Below, in pieces: positions 16,299-25,773 of a stretch of DNA of 32,145 bases. Source of the stretch: an uncultured Rhizobiaceae group bacterium (GTDB lineage Bacteria; Pseudomonadota; Alphaproteobacteria; Rhizobiales; Rhizobiaceae); NCBI GenBank assembly GCA_937944075.1, contig CALDZZ010000025.1, forward strand, positions 1 to 32,145, in the 5' to 3' direction. The position numbers and the translations under genes are program-made. The notes below the pieces were generated by a model. The model was not told the origin of the DNA. It was given only the letters and a program-made list of their open reading frames with translations, and made no database searches. How positions within the stretch are numbered: the first letter of the stretch is position 1; the number at the start of each line of letters is the position of its first letter.

Positions 16299-17189
16299 TT
16301 GAAATTCAGTTTGAAACAGCTAGAGGCCTTTGTGTGGGTCGCAGATCTTGGCAGTTTCAAGAAGGCGGCCGAACGATTACATACGACCCAGCCAAATATT
16401 TCATCACGAATTTTGAAGCTTGAAGCAGTTCTAAAGACATCTCTCATGGACCGGGATGCAGGTTCGGTACGGCTGACATCGAAGGGGCAGGAATTGTTGA
16501 AGCTAGCCCGTGAGATTTTGCAAAAGGCGGACGGGCTTGCTGCGGCTGCAGATCAGTCAACGTTATTTGATGGAACCTTGCGCCTTGGTGTTACGGAAAT
16601 GATCGTACATACATGGTTACGGGAATTTCTGAAGGCACTGAAAGAGCAATATCCAAATATTGTTGTTGAATTGAAAGTAGACCTTTCGGTTAACCTCAAG
16701 GAAGAGCTGCGTTCGCGCTCGATTGACCTTGCATTTCAGAACGGGCCATTTCAAACAGTTATGTCAGGCAGTGTTGAACTTGGAAAATACCCCTGGATAT
16801 GGGTTGCTTCACCAGGGCTTGGTATCGACATCAAAGAAAAGCTGAAACCGTCTGATCTGGTCAAACATTCAATTTTAACCCACGCAAGGGACACCAAGGC
16901 TTATGGTGATGTCGAAGAGCATTTTGCCTCGGTTGGCGCACGTGCTCCGCGACTTGTACCATCGAGCAATCTTGCAACCTGCTTGCACATGAGTATCGAC
17001 GGGCTTGGTGTTGCAACCTTGCCTGAAGCCATGGTCAGGGATGCCCTGAAGAGTGGGGAGTTGATTGCGATTAATTATCCGTGGGAGCCGGAGCCACTTA
17101 ATTTTCTGGCTCGCTATGATGCGGAAAGAGCGCCACATTATGTTGCCACTGCTGCGCAACTTGCACTGAAAGTTGCCAACCGATTTTAA
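16299..17189 (+). CDS. LysR family transcriptional regulator
   Basis: About 296 residues. The N-terminal winged helix reads LKQLEAFVWVADLGSFKKAAERLHTTQPNISSRI in segments typical of LysR (helix-turn-helix about residues 18-40), followed by a linker helix and a substrate-binding-like effector domain with LRLGVTEM and LATCLHMSIDGLGVATLP. The start is TTG at 16299, giving the typical MKFSLKQLEAF, with GAGG six bases upstream; TTG at 16266 is less likely. It lies directly upstream of, and in the same direction as, the hyuAB operon, and is divergent from the M32 gene. It is the likely regulator of hyuAB; the effector is unknown. Confidence 0.92.
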   Translation: MKFSLKQLEAFVWVADLGSFKKAAERLHTTQPNISSRILKLEAVLKTSLMDRDAGSVRLTSKGQELLKLAREILQKADGLAAAADQSTLFDGTLRLGVTEMIVHTWLREFLKALKEQYPNIVVELKVDLSVNLKEELRSRSIDLAFQNGPFQTVMSGSVELGKYPWIWVASPGLGIDIKEKLKPSDLVKHSILTHARDTKAYGDVEEHFASVGARAPRLVPSSNLATCLHMSIDGLGVATLPEAMVRDALKSGELIAINYPWEPEPLNFLARYDAERAPHYVATAAQLALKVANRF

Positions 17190-17235
17190 TCGGCAATGAT
17201 AAAATAAATTTATACTCTGAATAAAGTAAAATAAT

Positions 17236-17263
17236 TTGCTTTGATGCTAAGCCCTAGTATCCT
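17236..17263 (+). promoter_or_regulatory. Candidate promoter of the hyuAB operon
   Basis: TTGCTT and TATCCT with 16 bases between them sit 30 bases upstream of the hyuA start. Just before lies an AT-rich palindrome ATAAATTTAT (17204-17213), a plausible LysR-type binding site. The match is by eye only. Confidence 0.3.
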
Positions 17264-17293
17264 TGAGACTTGTTTCATCTTCAGGACAGGTAT

Positions 17294-19372
17294 ATGCGAG
17301 AAAATTCAATCAGGCTGGGAGCAGACATTGGCGGTACGTTTACAGACGTTGTTCTGGAGGTGGACGGCACCCAATATTCAACCAAGGTTTTAACAACCTA
17401 TTCAGCGCCTGAGGATGCAATTATTGATGGTATGCATCAGGTTTGCAAAAAAGCCTCCATTAGTCCCTCTGACATAGGGCAGATCATCCATGGAACTACG
17501 CTTGCAACCAATGCCCTGATTGAAAGGCGTGGCGCAAAGACGGCCCTCATCACGACCAAGGGCTTTCGCGATGTTATTGAGATGCGTACTGAATCCCGCT
17601 TTGAGCAATATGATCTCAATCTCAATTTGCCAGAACCGCTTTTGCCGCGCCAAAGACGCTATGTGCTCGAAGAGCGTGTGGATGCAAAAGGTGACATTCT
17701 TATTGCTCTCAAGCGGAAAGAGGTTGAAGCGTTGATTGATGACATGGCGCTTGCAAATTATGAGAGCATCGCGGTTGGCATGATGCACTCCTATTTAAAT
17801 GACGCGCATGAAAAAATGGTGCGGGATGTCATTGCGGAAAAACTGCCGAACACCATGGTTTCGCTCTCAAGCGAAGTCTCTCCGCAGATGCGTGAATATG
17901 AGCGCTTCAATACGGTTGTAGCCAATGCCTATATCAAGCCGTTGATGAAATCTTACCTCGGGCGTCTGAAGGGGCGCATGGGTGATGAAGGCGTTGATTG
18001 CAATATTTTCCTCATGCATTCGGGTGGCGGAATCATATCTCTGGAAAATGCAGCCGAGTTTCCGGTTCGTCTGGTTGAGTCCGGGCCTGCCGGTGGGGCT
18101 GTTTTTGCAGCCAATATTGCAGCACGATACGGGTTGGAAAAAGTGCTTTCCTTTGACATGGGTGGCACAACTGCAAAGATTTGCCTGATCAAAAACCAAA
18201 CGCCAAAAACAAGTCGTGTCTTTGAAGTTGCGCGTACTTATCGTTTCAAAAAAGGTTCTGGCATGCCGATTTCCATTCCGGTGATTGACATGGTTGAAAT
18301 CGGTGCAGGTGGCGGTTCTCTTGCCCATGTGGATGCGATGCGTCAAATCAGGGTAGGGCCTGAATCTGCTGGTTCTGAACCAGGGCCAGCGTGTTACGGA
18401 CGAGGCGGAGACAAGCCAGCCGTAACGGATGCGGATCTTGTGCTTGGCAAACTTGATCCGGATAATTTTGCTGGTGGTTCAATCAGGCTTGATGCCTCCG
18501 GGTCTTCTGATGCGCTTGAAGCGGTGCTTGGCAAGACGCTAGATATGGATGCGCAGACTGCAGCGTTTGGCCTTGCTGAAGTGGTGGACGAAAACATGGC
18601 CAATGCCGCGCGGGTGCATGCTGTTGAAAACGGCGAGGACCTGTCAGAATATACAATGATTGCCTTTGGTGGTGCAGCACCACTTCATGCGGCGCGCCTT
18701 TGCGAGAAGCTGGGTGTTGACCGAATGCTTGTGCCAACCGGTGCAGGCGTTGGGTCTGCCATTGGCTTTCTGCGGGCGCCTTTCAGTTTTGAGGCTAACC
18801 GTTCTGTATACATGCGATTATCTGATTTTGATCCTGATCGTATCCGTAGCTTGCTTGCGGATTTGAAAAATGAGGCGACCGGATTTGTTCGCAACTGTGA
18901 TGCGACCGCTGATATTCTTTCAAATTACAAAGTCTATATGCGCTACTCCGGACAAGGATGGGAAATCCCGATTGAACTTACCGAAGAGCAGGCAATGAAT
19001 CCGGATGCGGATACGTTTCTTGAGTTGTTTGAAGCAGACTACACAACACTGTTTGGGCGACCGGTTGCGGGTATGGATGTGGAAATTACAGTTTGGGCCG
19101 TAAATGCAACCACACCGCCTGAATCAGTCGAACGCTTTTGTGATGCAAGTGAGGGGAAACCCGCAGCTGTTTCTTCGACAAGAAACATATTTGATCCGGC
19201 TTTGGGGAAATCGCTTGAAGCTTCGATTGTCTTGAGGAATGAGATGCAAACCGGTCAGACAGTCTGCGGCCCTGCCGCCATAACCGAAGATGAAACAACC
19301 ATTATCCTGCCATCAAGCCGCAGAGCCATTCGTCAGGCGGATGGTTGTATTGATGTCATGAGAAAGAACTGA
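17294..19372 (+). CDS. hyuA: Hydantoinase/oxoprolinase family protein, subunit A
   Basis: ATP-dependent cyclic amidase subunit, expected to phosphorylate and open a five-membered lactam or imide ring with HyuB. There are about 692 residues, normal length. The N-terminal sugar-kinase/actin-like nucleotide fold has GADIGGTFTDVVLE (residues 9-22), HGTTLATNALIERRG, and in the middle MHSGGGI, LVESGPAGGAVFAA and FDMGGTTAKICLI. The C-terminal region contains VRAPFSFE-like and VYMRYSGQGWEIPIEL segments. The start is ATG 17294, with AGGA seven bases upstream. It is followed by hyuB after 12 bases. Substrate candidates in the family are 5-oxoproline, hydantoins and N-methylhydantoin; which applies here is not visible. 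Confidence 0.92.
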   Translation: MRENSIRLGADIGGTFTDVVLEVDGTQYSTKVLTTYSAPEDAIIDGMHQVCKKASISPSDIGQIIHGTTLATNALIERRGAKTALITTKGFRDVIEMRTESRFEQYDLNLNLPEPLLPRQRRYVLEERVDAKGDILIALKRKEVEALIDDMALANYESIAVGMMHSYLNDAHEKMVRDVIAEKLPNTMVSLSSEVSPQMREYERFNTVVANAYIKPLMKSYLGRLKGRMGDEGVDCNIFLMHSGGGIISLENAAEFPVRLVESGPAGGAVFAANIAARYGLEKVLSFDMGGTTAKICLIKNQTPKTSRVFEVARTYRFKKGSGMPISIPVIDMVEIGAGGGSLAHVDAMRQIRVGPESAGSEPGPACYGRGGDKPAVTDADLVLGKLDPDNFAGGSIRLDASGSSDALEAVLGKTLDMDAQTAAFGLAEVVDENMANAARVHAVENGEDLSEYTMIAFGGAAPLHAARLCEKLGVDRMLVPTGAGVGSAIGFLRAPFSFEANRSVYMRLSDFDPDRIRSLLADLKNEATGFVRNCDATADILSNYKVYMRYSGQGWEIPIELTEEQAMNPDADTFLELFEADYTTLFGRPVAGMDVEITVWAVNATTPPESVERFCDASEGKPAAVSSTRNIFDPALGKSLEASIVLRNEMQTGQTVCGPAAITEDETTIILPSSRRAIRQADGCIDVMRKN

Positions 19373-19384
19373 GAGCACAAAGGT

Positions 19385-21094
19385 ATGGCAAGAGAACATT
19401 CAACAGTTTCCTATCAGGTAATGTGGAACCGCATGATTTCCGTGGTTGAAGAGCAGGCGCAAGCACTGGTTCGAACAGCGTTTTCAACTTCCGTGCGTGA
19501 GGCAGGAGATTTGTCTGCGGGCGTTTATGACGTAAAAGGTCAGATGCTGGCGCAAGCAGTAACCGGAACACCGGGACACGTGAATGCCATGGCGGATGCG
19601 GTTGGGCATTTTATTCGTCGAATTGGCTATGACAACATGTTTGAGGGCGATATCTATATCACCAATGACCCGTGGGAGGGTACAGGGCACTTGCATGATA
19701 TTACAATTGTGACGCCGTCTTTCTATAAGGGCAACCATGTTGGCTTTTTTGCCTGTACGGCACACATTGTGGATATTGGTGGACGTGGCTTTGGTGCAGA
19801 TGCGGCTAGTGTTTACGAAGAGGGGCTTTATATCCCGATCATGAAATTTGCCGAGCGTGGCGAAGTTGATAAAACGCTTGTGGCCATAGTGCGCGGTAAT
19901 GTGCGCGAACCTGATCAGTTGATTGGCGACATGTATGCACTTGCGACCTGCAATGAAATCGGTCATCGCCGCTTAATCGACATGATGCAGGAATTTGAAC
20001 TGGATACGCTTGAAGGCATCGCAGGTTTCATTCTGGAAAATTCCAGACGCGCCACGCTTGAACGGATTGCAGCCTTGCCTCGTAAATCAGCAACTGGCGA
20101 AATGACTGTCGACGGATTTTCGCACCCGATCACATTGAAGGTGAAGCTGACGCTTGAAAAGGATCGAATACTTTCTGATTTTGAAGGAACCTCAGGCCTC
20201 GACAAGAAGGGCATTAATTGCCCGCTTGTTTATACCAAGGCCTATGCCTGTTATGCGCTCAAATGTGCCATAGCGCCGGAAATTCCCAATAATGCCGCTT
20301 CGCTTGCACCGTTTGAAATTGCCGCTCCTGAAAATTCGATCGTCAATGCCATTCATCCTGCACCGGTCGCGCTTCGACATATCGTTGGGCATTTTGTGCC
20401 GGATACGGTTTACAATGCACTTGATAAAATCCTGCCCAATCTGGTTCCGGCTGAAGGGGCGGGGTGTTTGTGTAATTTTCAGGTATCGCTTCGACCACGC
20501 ACAGATGAAAAAGCCCCTGAGGATGCGGTTCGCTCGGAAGTCCTGACCTTTAATTCGGGCGGGTCAGGTGCAAGGCCTGAGCATGACGGATTAAATGCAA
20601 CAGCGTTTCCCTCCGGTGTGATGACCATGCCGGTGGAAGCAACCGAACATGCAGGGCCCGTCATTATCTGGCGCAAGGAATTGCGGCCAGATAGTGGTGG
20701 TGCCGGCAAGCAGCGTGGCGGTTTGGGACAATATATGGAAGTGGGCGCACGTGAAGGCCATGAGTTTGATTTTCAGGCCATGTTTGACCGGGTGAAGCAT
20801 CCTGCCAGAGGGCGCCAGGGCGGACTGGATGGCGCCCCAACGACGATTGCCCAAGATGATGGTTCAAGGATGAACGGCAAGGGCAAGCAATTCGTGCCGT
20901 ATGGTCGAAAGGTGATGCTGGCTTTCCCTGGTGGTGCGGGATACGGTGAGCCATCACAACGGGATATGGAACGGGTAAAACAAGATCTGGCTCGTGGGTA
21001 TATTTCTGCTGAAACAGCGCAGCGTGATTATGGAATGAGCGCGAAAGAAGTTCGCGAAATTGAAGAAGCGATAAAGCTTGGAGAAGTGATGTAA
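19385..21094 (+). CDS. hyuB: Hydantoinase B/oxoprolinase family protein
   Basis: Partner subunit of HyuA; 569 residues, usual length. It has the family markers ISVVEEQAQALVRTAFSTSVREAGD (in the N-terminal 40 residues), TNDPWEGTGHLHDITIVTP, the metal-site region GRGFGADAASVYEEGL, INCPLVYTKAYACYALKC, NSGGSGARPEHDGLNATAFPSG near residue 400 and LRPDSGGAGKQRGGLGQ. The ATG at 19385 has AAAGG just upstream. The stop overlaps the next start as TAATG. Together with hyuA it forms a complete ring-opening enzyme; the downstream FAD oxidoreductase and epimerase suggest the opened product is oxidised further. Confidence 0.93.
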   Translation: MAREHSTVSYQVMWNRMISVVEEQAQALVRTAFSTSVREAGDLSAGVYDVKGQMLAQAVTGTPGHVNAMADAVGHFIRRIGYDNMFEGDIYITNDPWEGTGHLHDITIVTPSFYKGNHVGFFACTAHIVDIGGRGFGADAASVYEEGLYIPIMKFAERGEVDKTLVAIVRGNVREPDQLIGDMYALATCNEIGHRRLIDMMQEFELDTLEGIAGFILENSRRATLERIAALPRKSATGEMTVDGFSHPITLKVKLTLEKDRILSDFEGTSGLDKKGINCPLVYTKAYACYALKCAIAPEIPNNAASLAPFEIAAPENSIVNAIHPAPVALRHIVGHFVPDTVYNALDKILPNLVPAEGAGCLCNFQVSLRPRTDEKAPEDAVRSEVLTFNSGGSGARPEHDGLNATAFPSGVMTMPVEATEHAGPVIIWRKELRPDSGGAGKQRGGLGQYMEVGAREGHEFDFQAMFDRVKHPARGRQGGLDGAPTTIAQDDGSRMNGKGKQFVPYGRKVMLAFPGGAGYGEPSQRDMERVKQDLARGYISAETAQRDYGMSAKEVREIEEAIKLGEVM

Positions 21095-22320
21095 TGGATT
21101 TGAAAACACAGGCACCAAAACAAAAATCCTATGATGTCGTGATTGTTGGTGGAGCGATGTATGGCTCTTCGGTTGCATGGTGGACGGCACAAAATCCTGA
21201 TTTTGATGGTTCCATTCTGGTTGTGGAGCGTGACCCGACTTATGAGTTTACATCAACCTCGCATACAAACTCCTGCATGCGGCAGCAATTCTCGAATGAA
21301 GTGAACGTCAAGATTTCACAGTTTGCAGCCGAGTTTGTGAAGAACTTCAAGGATTTTTTTGGCGGTGATAAACGCGTGCCGAATATTCCCATCCAGTCCT
21401 ACGGGTATATGTATCTGGCGGACAATGAAGAATTTTCAAACACGCTCAAAGAATTGCAGAAAATCCAGCAAAGCCTTGGATCTGGCACGAAGCACATGAC
21501 TGCAGAAGAGATCAAGCGTGACTATCCGTTTTACAATCTGGATGACATCATCTCCGGCAATCACAACCTGATTGATGAAGGCTACTTTGATGGCAATACG
21601 GTGTTTGACTGGTGGAAGCGCTCGGCACGTGAGCATGGGGCGGAATATTGCACCAATGAAGTGATTGCCATGGGGCTGAATGATGCAGGCACCAAAGTTG
21701 AAACTGTAACGCTCAAATCAGGTGAAGTGATCTCGTGTGGCAAAGTGATCAATTGTTCAGGCCCGCGTGCGGTAGTGACTTCGCGGATGGCTGGCATTGA
21801 AGTGCCGGTTGAACCACGCAAGCGTTATACGTTTATTTTCGATGCCGAGCAGCCGCTTGATCGTGATTTGCCATTAACGATTGACCCAACCGGTGTTCAC
21901 ATGCGCACGGACGGACAATATTATCTGGCGGGCTGTCCAATGAGCATTGGTGGTGCGCCGGATGATCCGGTTGATTATGATGATTTTGAGCAGGACCATT
22001 CGCTTTGGGAACAACATGTCTGGCCTATTATCGCTACGCGCATTCCGCAGTTTGAAGCGATCAAGCTGACGAATTCCTGGGCAGGGCATTATGCGTTTAA
22101 CACCTTTGACCAGAATGCTATCATTGGTCCGCATACAAAGGTTGAGAATTTCATTTTCGTGAATGGATTTTCCGGCCACGGTTTCCAGCAGTCACCAGCC
22201 ATGGGGCGTGGGGTTGGTGAACTCATTACCTATGGCGAATATCGCACGATTGATCTTTCAGCCTTTGGCTATGAGCGCATCGAAAAGGGCGAGAAGTTCG
22301 TCGAAAAAGCAGTCATCTAG
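21094..22320 (+). CDS. FAD-dependent oxidoreductase (DAO family, sarcosine oxidase/FOXRED1-like)
   Basis: A 408-residue amine or amino-acid oxidising flavoprotein. The N-terminal dinucleotide fold reads VVIVGGAMYGSSVAWWTA (residues about 11-28), with LVVERDPTYEFTSTSHTNS as the second strand and the Ser/Thr-rich loop contacting FAD. The C-terminus has NSWAGHYAFNTFDQNAIIGP and FVNGFSGHGFQQSPAMGRG, a close match to the sarcosine oxidase/FOXRED1 type. No signal peptide. It is coupled to hyuB by TAATG and followed 15 bases later by the epimerase gene. N-methylated or secondary amino acids are plausible substrates by family; this is inference. Confidence 0.9.
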   Translation: MDLKTQAPKQKSYDVVIVGGAMYGSSVAWWTAQNPDFDGSILVVERDPTYEFTSTSHTNSCMRQQFSNEVNVKISQFAAEFVKNFKDFFGGDKRVPNIPIQSYGYMYLADNEEFSNTLKELQKIQQSLGSGTKHMTAEEIKRDYPFYNLDDIISGNHNLIDEGYFDGNTVFDWWKRSAREHGAEYCTNEVIAMGLNDAGTKVETVTLKSGEVISCGKVINCSGPRAVVTSRMAGIEVPVEPRKRYTFIFDAEQPLDRDLPLTIDPTGVHMRTDGQYYLAGCPMSIGGAPDDPVDYDDFEQDHSLWEQHVWPIIATRIPQFEAIKLTNSWAGHYAFNTFDQNAIIGPHTKVENFIFVNGFSGHGFQQSPAMGRGVGELITYGEYRTIDLSAFGYERIEKGEKFVEKAVI

Positions 22321-22335
22321 GACAGGAATAAAACC

Positions 22336-23178
22336 ATGAAACTTGTACTCACCGGCGCAGCAGGGCGTCTTGGTTCTCAACTTCGCGAACCCTTGGCAAA
22401 AATGGCTACCAGCCTTGTTTCAACAGACATTGCCGATGATATCGGTCAATGCTATGAGGGCGAAACCTATATCAAGGGTGATCTTGCCTCGCTGGATGAC
22501 ATGATGAAAGTGCTGGAAGGCGCGGATATGGTCATACACTTTGGCGCCTTTGTGGATGAAGGCCCGTTTGAGCAACTGCTGGGACCGAATTTTGTGGGTG
22601 CCTACAACATCTGGGAGGCAGCCTACCGCCACAAGCTGAAGCGGGTGGTCTATGCCTCTTCCATTCATGCGGTTGGCATGTACCCGAAGAATGAGTTCAT
22701 CGGTACAGACGTGCCTCACCGTCCGGATACGTTTTACGGGCTGGCCAAATGTTTTGCGGAGGATCTTGGGCGCATGTATTGGGAAAAGCGTGGGCTGGAA
22801 TCAGTTCACATGCGCATTCTTTCCTGTTTATCTTATGAGGGTGTGAACAATGCGCGCGCATTAGGCTCATGGTTGTCGTATGATGATCTGGTTCAGCTGG
22901 TTACCCGCTGCGTTGATACACCCGTGACCGGATTTTCCGTTATATACGGCGTCTCAAATAATGACCGTGCACCAGTGGACAATGCAAAGGCCTCTTTCAT
23001 TGGCTACTGCCCCAAGGATAATGCTGAAACCTATGCAGAAGAAGTGCTGGCCAACGAGCCTCCAATGGACAATCAGGACCCCGGCCACATGTGCCACGGT
23101 GGCCCCTTTGCATCCGTGGAACTGGGTAAAGGCGCTGTTGCCAGTATGAATGTGGTTGACGATACGAAAAAGACCTGA
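22336..23178 (+). CDS. NAD-dependent epimerase/dehydratase family protein (uronate dehydrogenase-like)
   Basis: A 280-residue extended short-chain dehydrogenase. The nucleotide loop is LTGAAGRLGSQL (residues 4-15), followed by DLASLDDMMKVLEGADMVIHFGAF. The catalytic Tyr-x3-Lys is FYGLAK near residue 137 with the Ser in YASSIHAVG. Length and the IHAVGMYP / HRPDTFYGLAK pattern resemble hexuronate dehydrogenases, but there are no uronate genes nearby, so the label is tentative. It is the last gene of the hyu operon and converges on the bacteriophytochrome gene. It may act on a carbonyl product of the FAD enzyme. AGGA sits about nine bases before the ATG. Confidence 0.87.
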   Translation: MKLVLTGAAGRLGSQLREPLAKMATSLVSTDIADDIGQCYEGETYIKGDLASLDDMMKVLEGADMVIHFGAFVDEGPFEQLLGPNFVGAYNIWEAAYRHKLKRVVYASSIHAVGMYPKNEFIGTDVPHRPDTFYGLAKCFAEDLGRMYWEKRGLESVHMRILSCLSYEGVNNARALGSWLSYDDLVQLVTRCVDTPVTGFSVIYGVSNNDRAPVDNAKASFIGYCPKDNAETYAEEVLANEPPMDNQDPGHMCHGGPFASVELGKGAVASMNVVDDTKKT

Positions 23179-23200
23179 GGGTTGGTTGTCAGGGTTTTAT
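23174..23200 (+). terminator. Weak intrinsic terminator candidate at the end of the hyu operon
   Basis: A five-base stem CCTGA / TCAGG with a ten-base loop is followed by GTTTTATT. It starts in the stop region of the epimerase gene and lies in the 30-base gap between convergent genes. The stem is short. Confidence 0.3.
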
Positions 23201-23208
23201 TCAAAAGC

Positions 23209-25773
23209 TTACTTGGCAGTTTTCAATGCTTTCAGGATATCTTCTTTTCCGTAAGGTTTCTGCAAGACATCTATTCCCGCAAGCTCTTTCTTGATTTCTG
23301 AAAGATCACCGTACCCTGAGGCAAATACGAACGGGATTTTCATTTCCAGAAGCTTTTCGGCAACCGGTTCACTTGTTTCGACGCCCAGGTTGAAATCAAG
23401 AAGGGCAAAGTCGATTGCCTCATTTTCAAGAATTGTGAAAGCCTGCGCAACATTGCTTGTCATGTGAACGTTTTGTGAGCCCAGGGCTCTGAAATGATCC
23501 TCTGCATCCAGAGAGATAATCATGTTATCTTCTACGATAAGGACAGTGTCAGGCGTTTGCATACGGGCTTCAGCTTGTTTGATATCGGGGTCAGAGGCAA
23601 CTACGGGCTTGGTGAGCGTATTGGTTATGTAATTTTCAGGAATGACAAATTTTGCCGTGACACCGGATACATTGTAACTGATTTCGGCAGAACCTCGTAA
23701 TTCGTGCGGTATTGATCTTTCTATGATCGTAGTGCCAAAGCCTCTGCGTTTTGGGGCTTTTACCGGTGGGCCACCCACTTCCATCCAGTGAATGACAAGG
23801 CCGCCGTCCTGGTCGCGTTCCAGGGTTATGTCAAGGCGGCCCCTGTTGTCACAAAGTCCGCCGTATTTGACCGAGTTTGTAATCATCTCATGCATAACCA
23901 AAGCCAGAACGGTGAACGCCTCAGGGGCGATAAGAACATCACTTCCCTTGATGATTATGCGCTCGTTATTGTCAGTCATATAGGCTGACGCTTCATTATA
24001 AATGAGCTCACTTAGCGAGGCTGGGTTCCAGTTCTCCTTGGTGATTTGATCATGCGCCAGAGCCAATGCATGGATGCGTCCACCCACAACTTCTGTAAAG
24101 CTTGCAATATCCTTAGAATTGTCCTTGCTCTGGTTGATCAGCCCGCGAATCAGGTTCAGGATATTTCGCACGCGGTGATTAAGCTCAGCGATCAGGAGTT
24201 CTTGTTGCTCTTGTGCCTTGCTGCGTTCCTTTACAGCATTGTCGGTTAGTCGAAGTACAACTTCCAGCAAGGTGACCCGCAAATTGCTTGCGATGCGAAT
24301 TTCTTCTTCGCTCCAGTTTGCGCATGATCCTTTTACAATTTCACGCCAGCTTTCAAAACTTTTGCGCGGTGTTAAGCGGATTCCATTGGGGCCAAGCTTT
24401 GCAGGTTTTTCCGGGTTTCCTGCCCAGTTAACCGATTTAACAATTTCCCGCCTGTACAGAACAAGGTAATCGCGTGGTGAACGTGATATTGGTATGGCGA
24501 GTATGCCTGCTGCAACATCGACGAATTCAGCTGCTGGCGGGTATTTTTCAGACAGGTTTTGAGTTGAATACACACTGCCTTGTGCAGTGGTGTTGAGGAA
24601 CGAAAGCATGCCCTGAAACTGTTCGCTATTGGGGCCATCGCCTTGTAACATATATTGACCATTTGCCCAGATGGATACCCCATCATAAGGGATGGTACTG
24701 GCAAGGGCATTGCTGATGACTTCAAAATTATCGGCAATTGAATTGCCATCAGCAAGTTGAGTCATGATTTGGTCATGTAATATCTGACCCCGCATGGCCA
24801 CTTCTGCCCGCTCTTCGCTTTCCTTTTGATCCAGCACATAGGAAAACATTTGAGCAAACAGTTCGCTCATGCTTCTGATTCCAAAGCCCACATTGCGTGG
24901 CGTAGTATTATGGCATGCAAACAGGCCCCATAGTTTCCCCCTTACAATGATGGAGATCGATAGGGAGGCTTCTACGCCCATATTCTTTAGATATTCAAGA
25001 TGTATGCTGGAAACTGCACGAGTGATACTCAAGCTCAAGTCCAGCGGTTCGTTTTCGGCGCCGAGAACAGGCAAAATGGGAACGCCCTCATCGTTGACAT
25101 CACCGATAATTCTCAAAAGGCTTCGCTTGTAAAGTGCCCTTGCCTGTTTGGGTATATCAGATGCCGGGTAACGCAAATTGAGAAACGATGACATGTTGGG
25201 TTGCCTGGCTTCAGCAATTACCTCACCCGTATCATCAGGCAGAAAACGGTATACCATCACACGGTCGAAATTCAGAATGGCCTTGAGTTGTCGTGCCGCA
25301 AGCTGGCTCAATTGTTCAACGCTTGAAGATTGCTCAATACGCGAGATCATCGGTTTTATGTAATTAAGATAATCACGGTCAGAGGATGAATCCGTTTTTT
25401 CAAACTCTATGATAATTGACCTGCCTGAGCGATGAACTGCAACGTCGAAATTCCGGTCATCATCAAACAGGGCGACCGCAAACAGTCGCTCCATGGAGTC
25501 AGCTGAATTGAGTAATTGAAGTCTTCCTCTTATATCATGCAAGGCCTGGTCACTGATGACGCCTACCAGTGAAGAGCCGACCGCCAGTTTATCGTCCACT
25601 TGCAAAAACGCATGCGCATTTTGTGACAGGTGATTTACAATCCAGTCTGGGGTTACGGATATTAAAACACCAAAGGATTGAATTTTCGAAAGGATGTGAA
25701 TTGGCTCACGATCGCATGATGTCAAGTCGACATGATTATCAGTGGTTGCTTTGGTATTATGCGATTTGGACAA
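23209..25773 (-). CDS. bphP: Bacteriophytochrome histidine kinase with C-terminal receiver domain
   Basis: Red/far-red photoreceptor kinase of about 854 residues. Domain order: PAS (about 15-125) with biliverdin-binding Cys 20 in LTSCDREPIHI; GAF (about 145-320) with YPASDIPKQARALY, SSIHLEYLKNMGV and LWGLFACHN; PHY (about 330-510) with LTPRKSFESW, the PRxSF tongue motif; HWE-type kinase with LNHRVRNILNLIRG (phospho-His), then ALVMHEMITNSVKYG and WMEVGGPP; and a receiver domain (about 735-850) with VLIVEDNMI, phospho-Asp in FALLDFNLG and LQKPYG. The usual IQPHG after the Cys reads IQSFG. The start is TTG at 25773, with AGGA seven bases upstream, overlapping the heme oxygenase 3' end by 17 bases. 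Output target is unknown. Confidence 0.93.
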   Translation of the reverse strand: MSKSHNTKATTDNHVDLTSCDREPIHILSKIQSFGVLISVTPDWIVNHLSQNAHAFLQVDDKLAVGSSLVGVISDQALHDIRGRLQLLNSADSMERLFAVALFDDDRNFDVAVHRSGRSIIIEFEKTDSSSDRDYLNYIKPMISRIEQSSSVEQLSQLAARQLKAILNFDRVMVYRFLPDDTGEVIAEARQPNMSSFLNLRYPASDIPKQARALYKRSLLRIIGDVNDEGVPILPVLGAENEPLDLSLSITRAVSSIHLEYLKNMGVEASLSISIIVRGKLWGLFACHNTTPRNVGFGIRSMSELFAQMFSYVLDQKESEERAEVAMRGQILHDQIMTQLADGNSIADNFEVISNALASTIPYDGVSIWANGQYMLQGDGPNSEQFQGMLSFLNTTAQGSVYSTQNLSEKYPPAAEFVDVAAGILAIPISRSPRDYLVLYRREIVKSVNWAGNPEKPAKLGPNGIRLTPRKSFESWREIVKGSCANWSEEEIRIASNLRVTLLEVVLRLTDNAVKERSKAQEQQELLIAELNHRVRNILNLIRGLINQSKDNSKDIASFTEVVGGRIHALALAHDQITKENWNPASLSELIYNEASAYMTDNNERIIIKGSDVLIAPEAFTVLALVMHEMITNSVKYGGLCDNRGRLDITLERDQDGGLVIHWMEVGGPPVKAPKRRGFGTTIIERSIPHELRGSAEISYNVSGVTAKFVIPENYITNTLTKPVVASDPDIKQAEARMQTPDTVLIVEDNMIISLDAEDHFRALGSQNVHMTSNVAQAFTILENEAIDFALLDFNLGVETSEPVAEKLLEMKIPFVFASGYGDLSEIKKELAGIDVLQKPYGKEDILKALKTAK

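Noticed and set aside
17867-18346. 159-residue minus-strand frame inside hyuA
   Set aside because: Antisense to a conserved enzyme core; no start signal or homology features.
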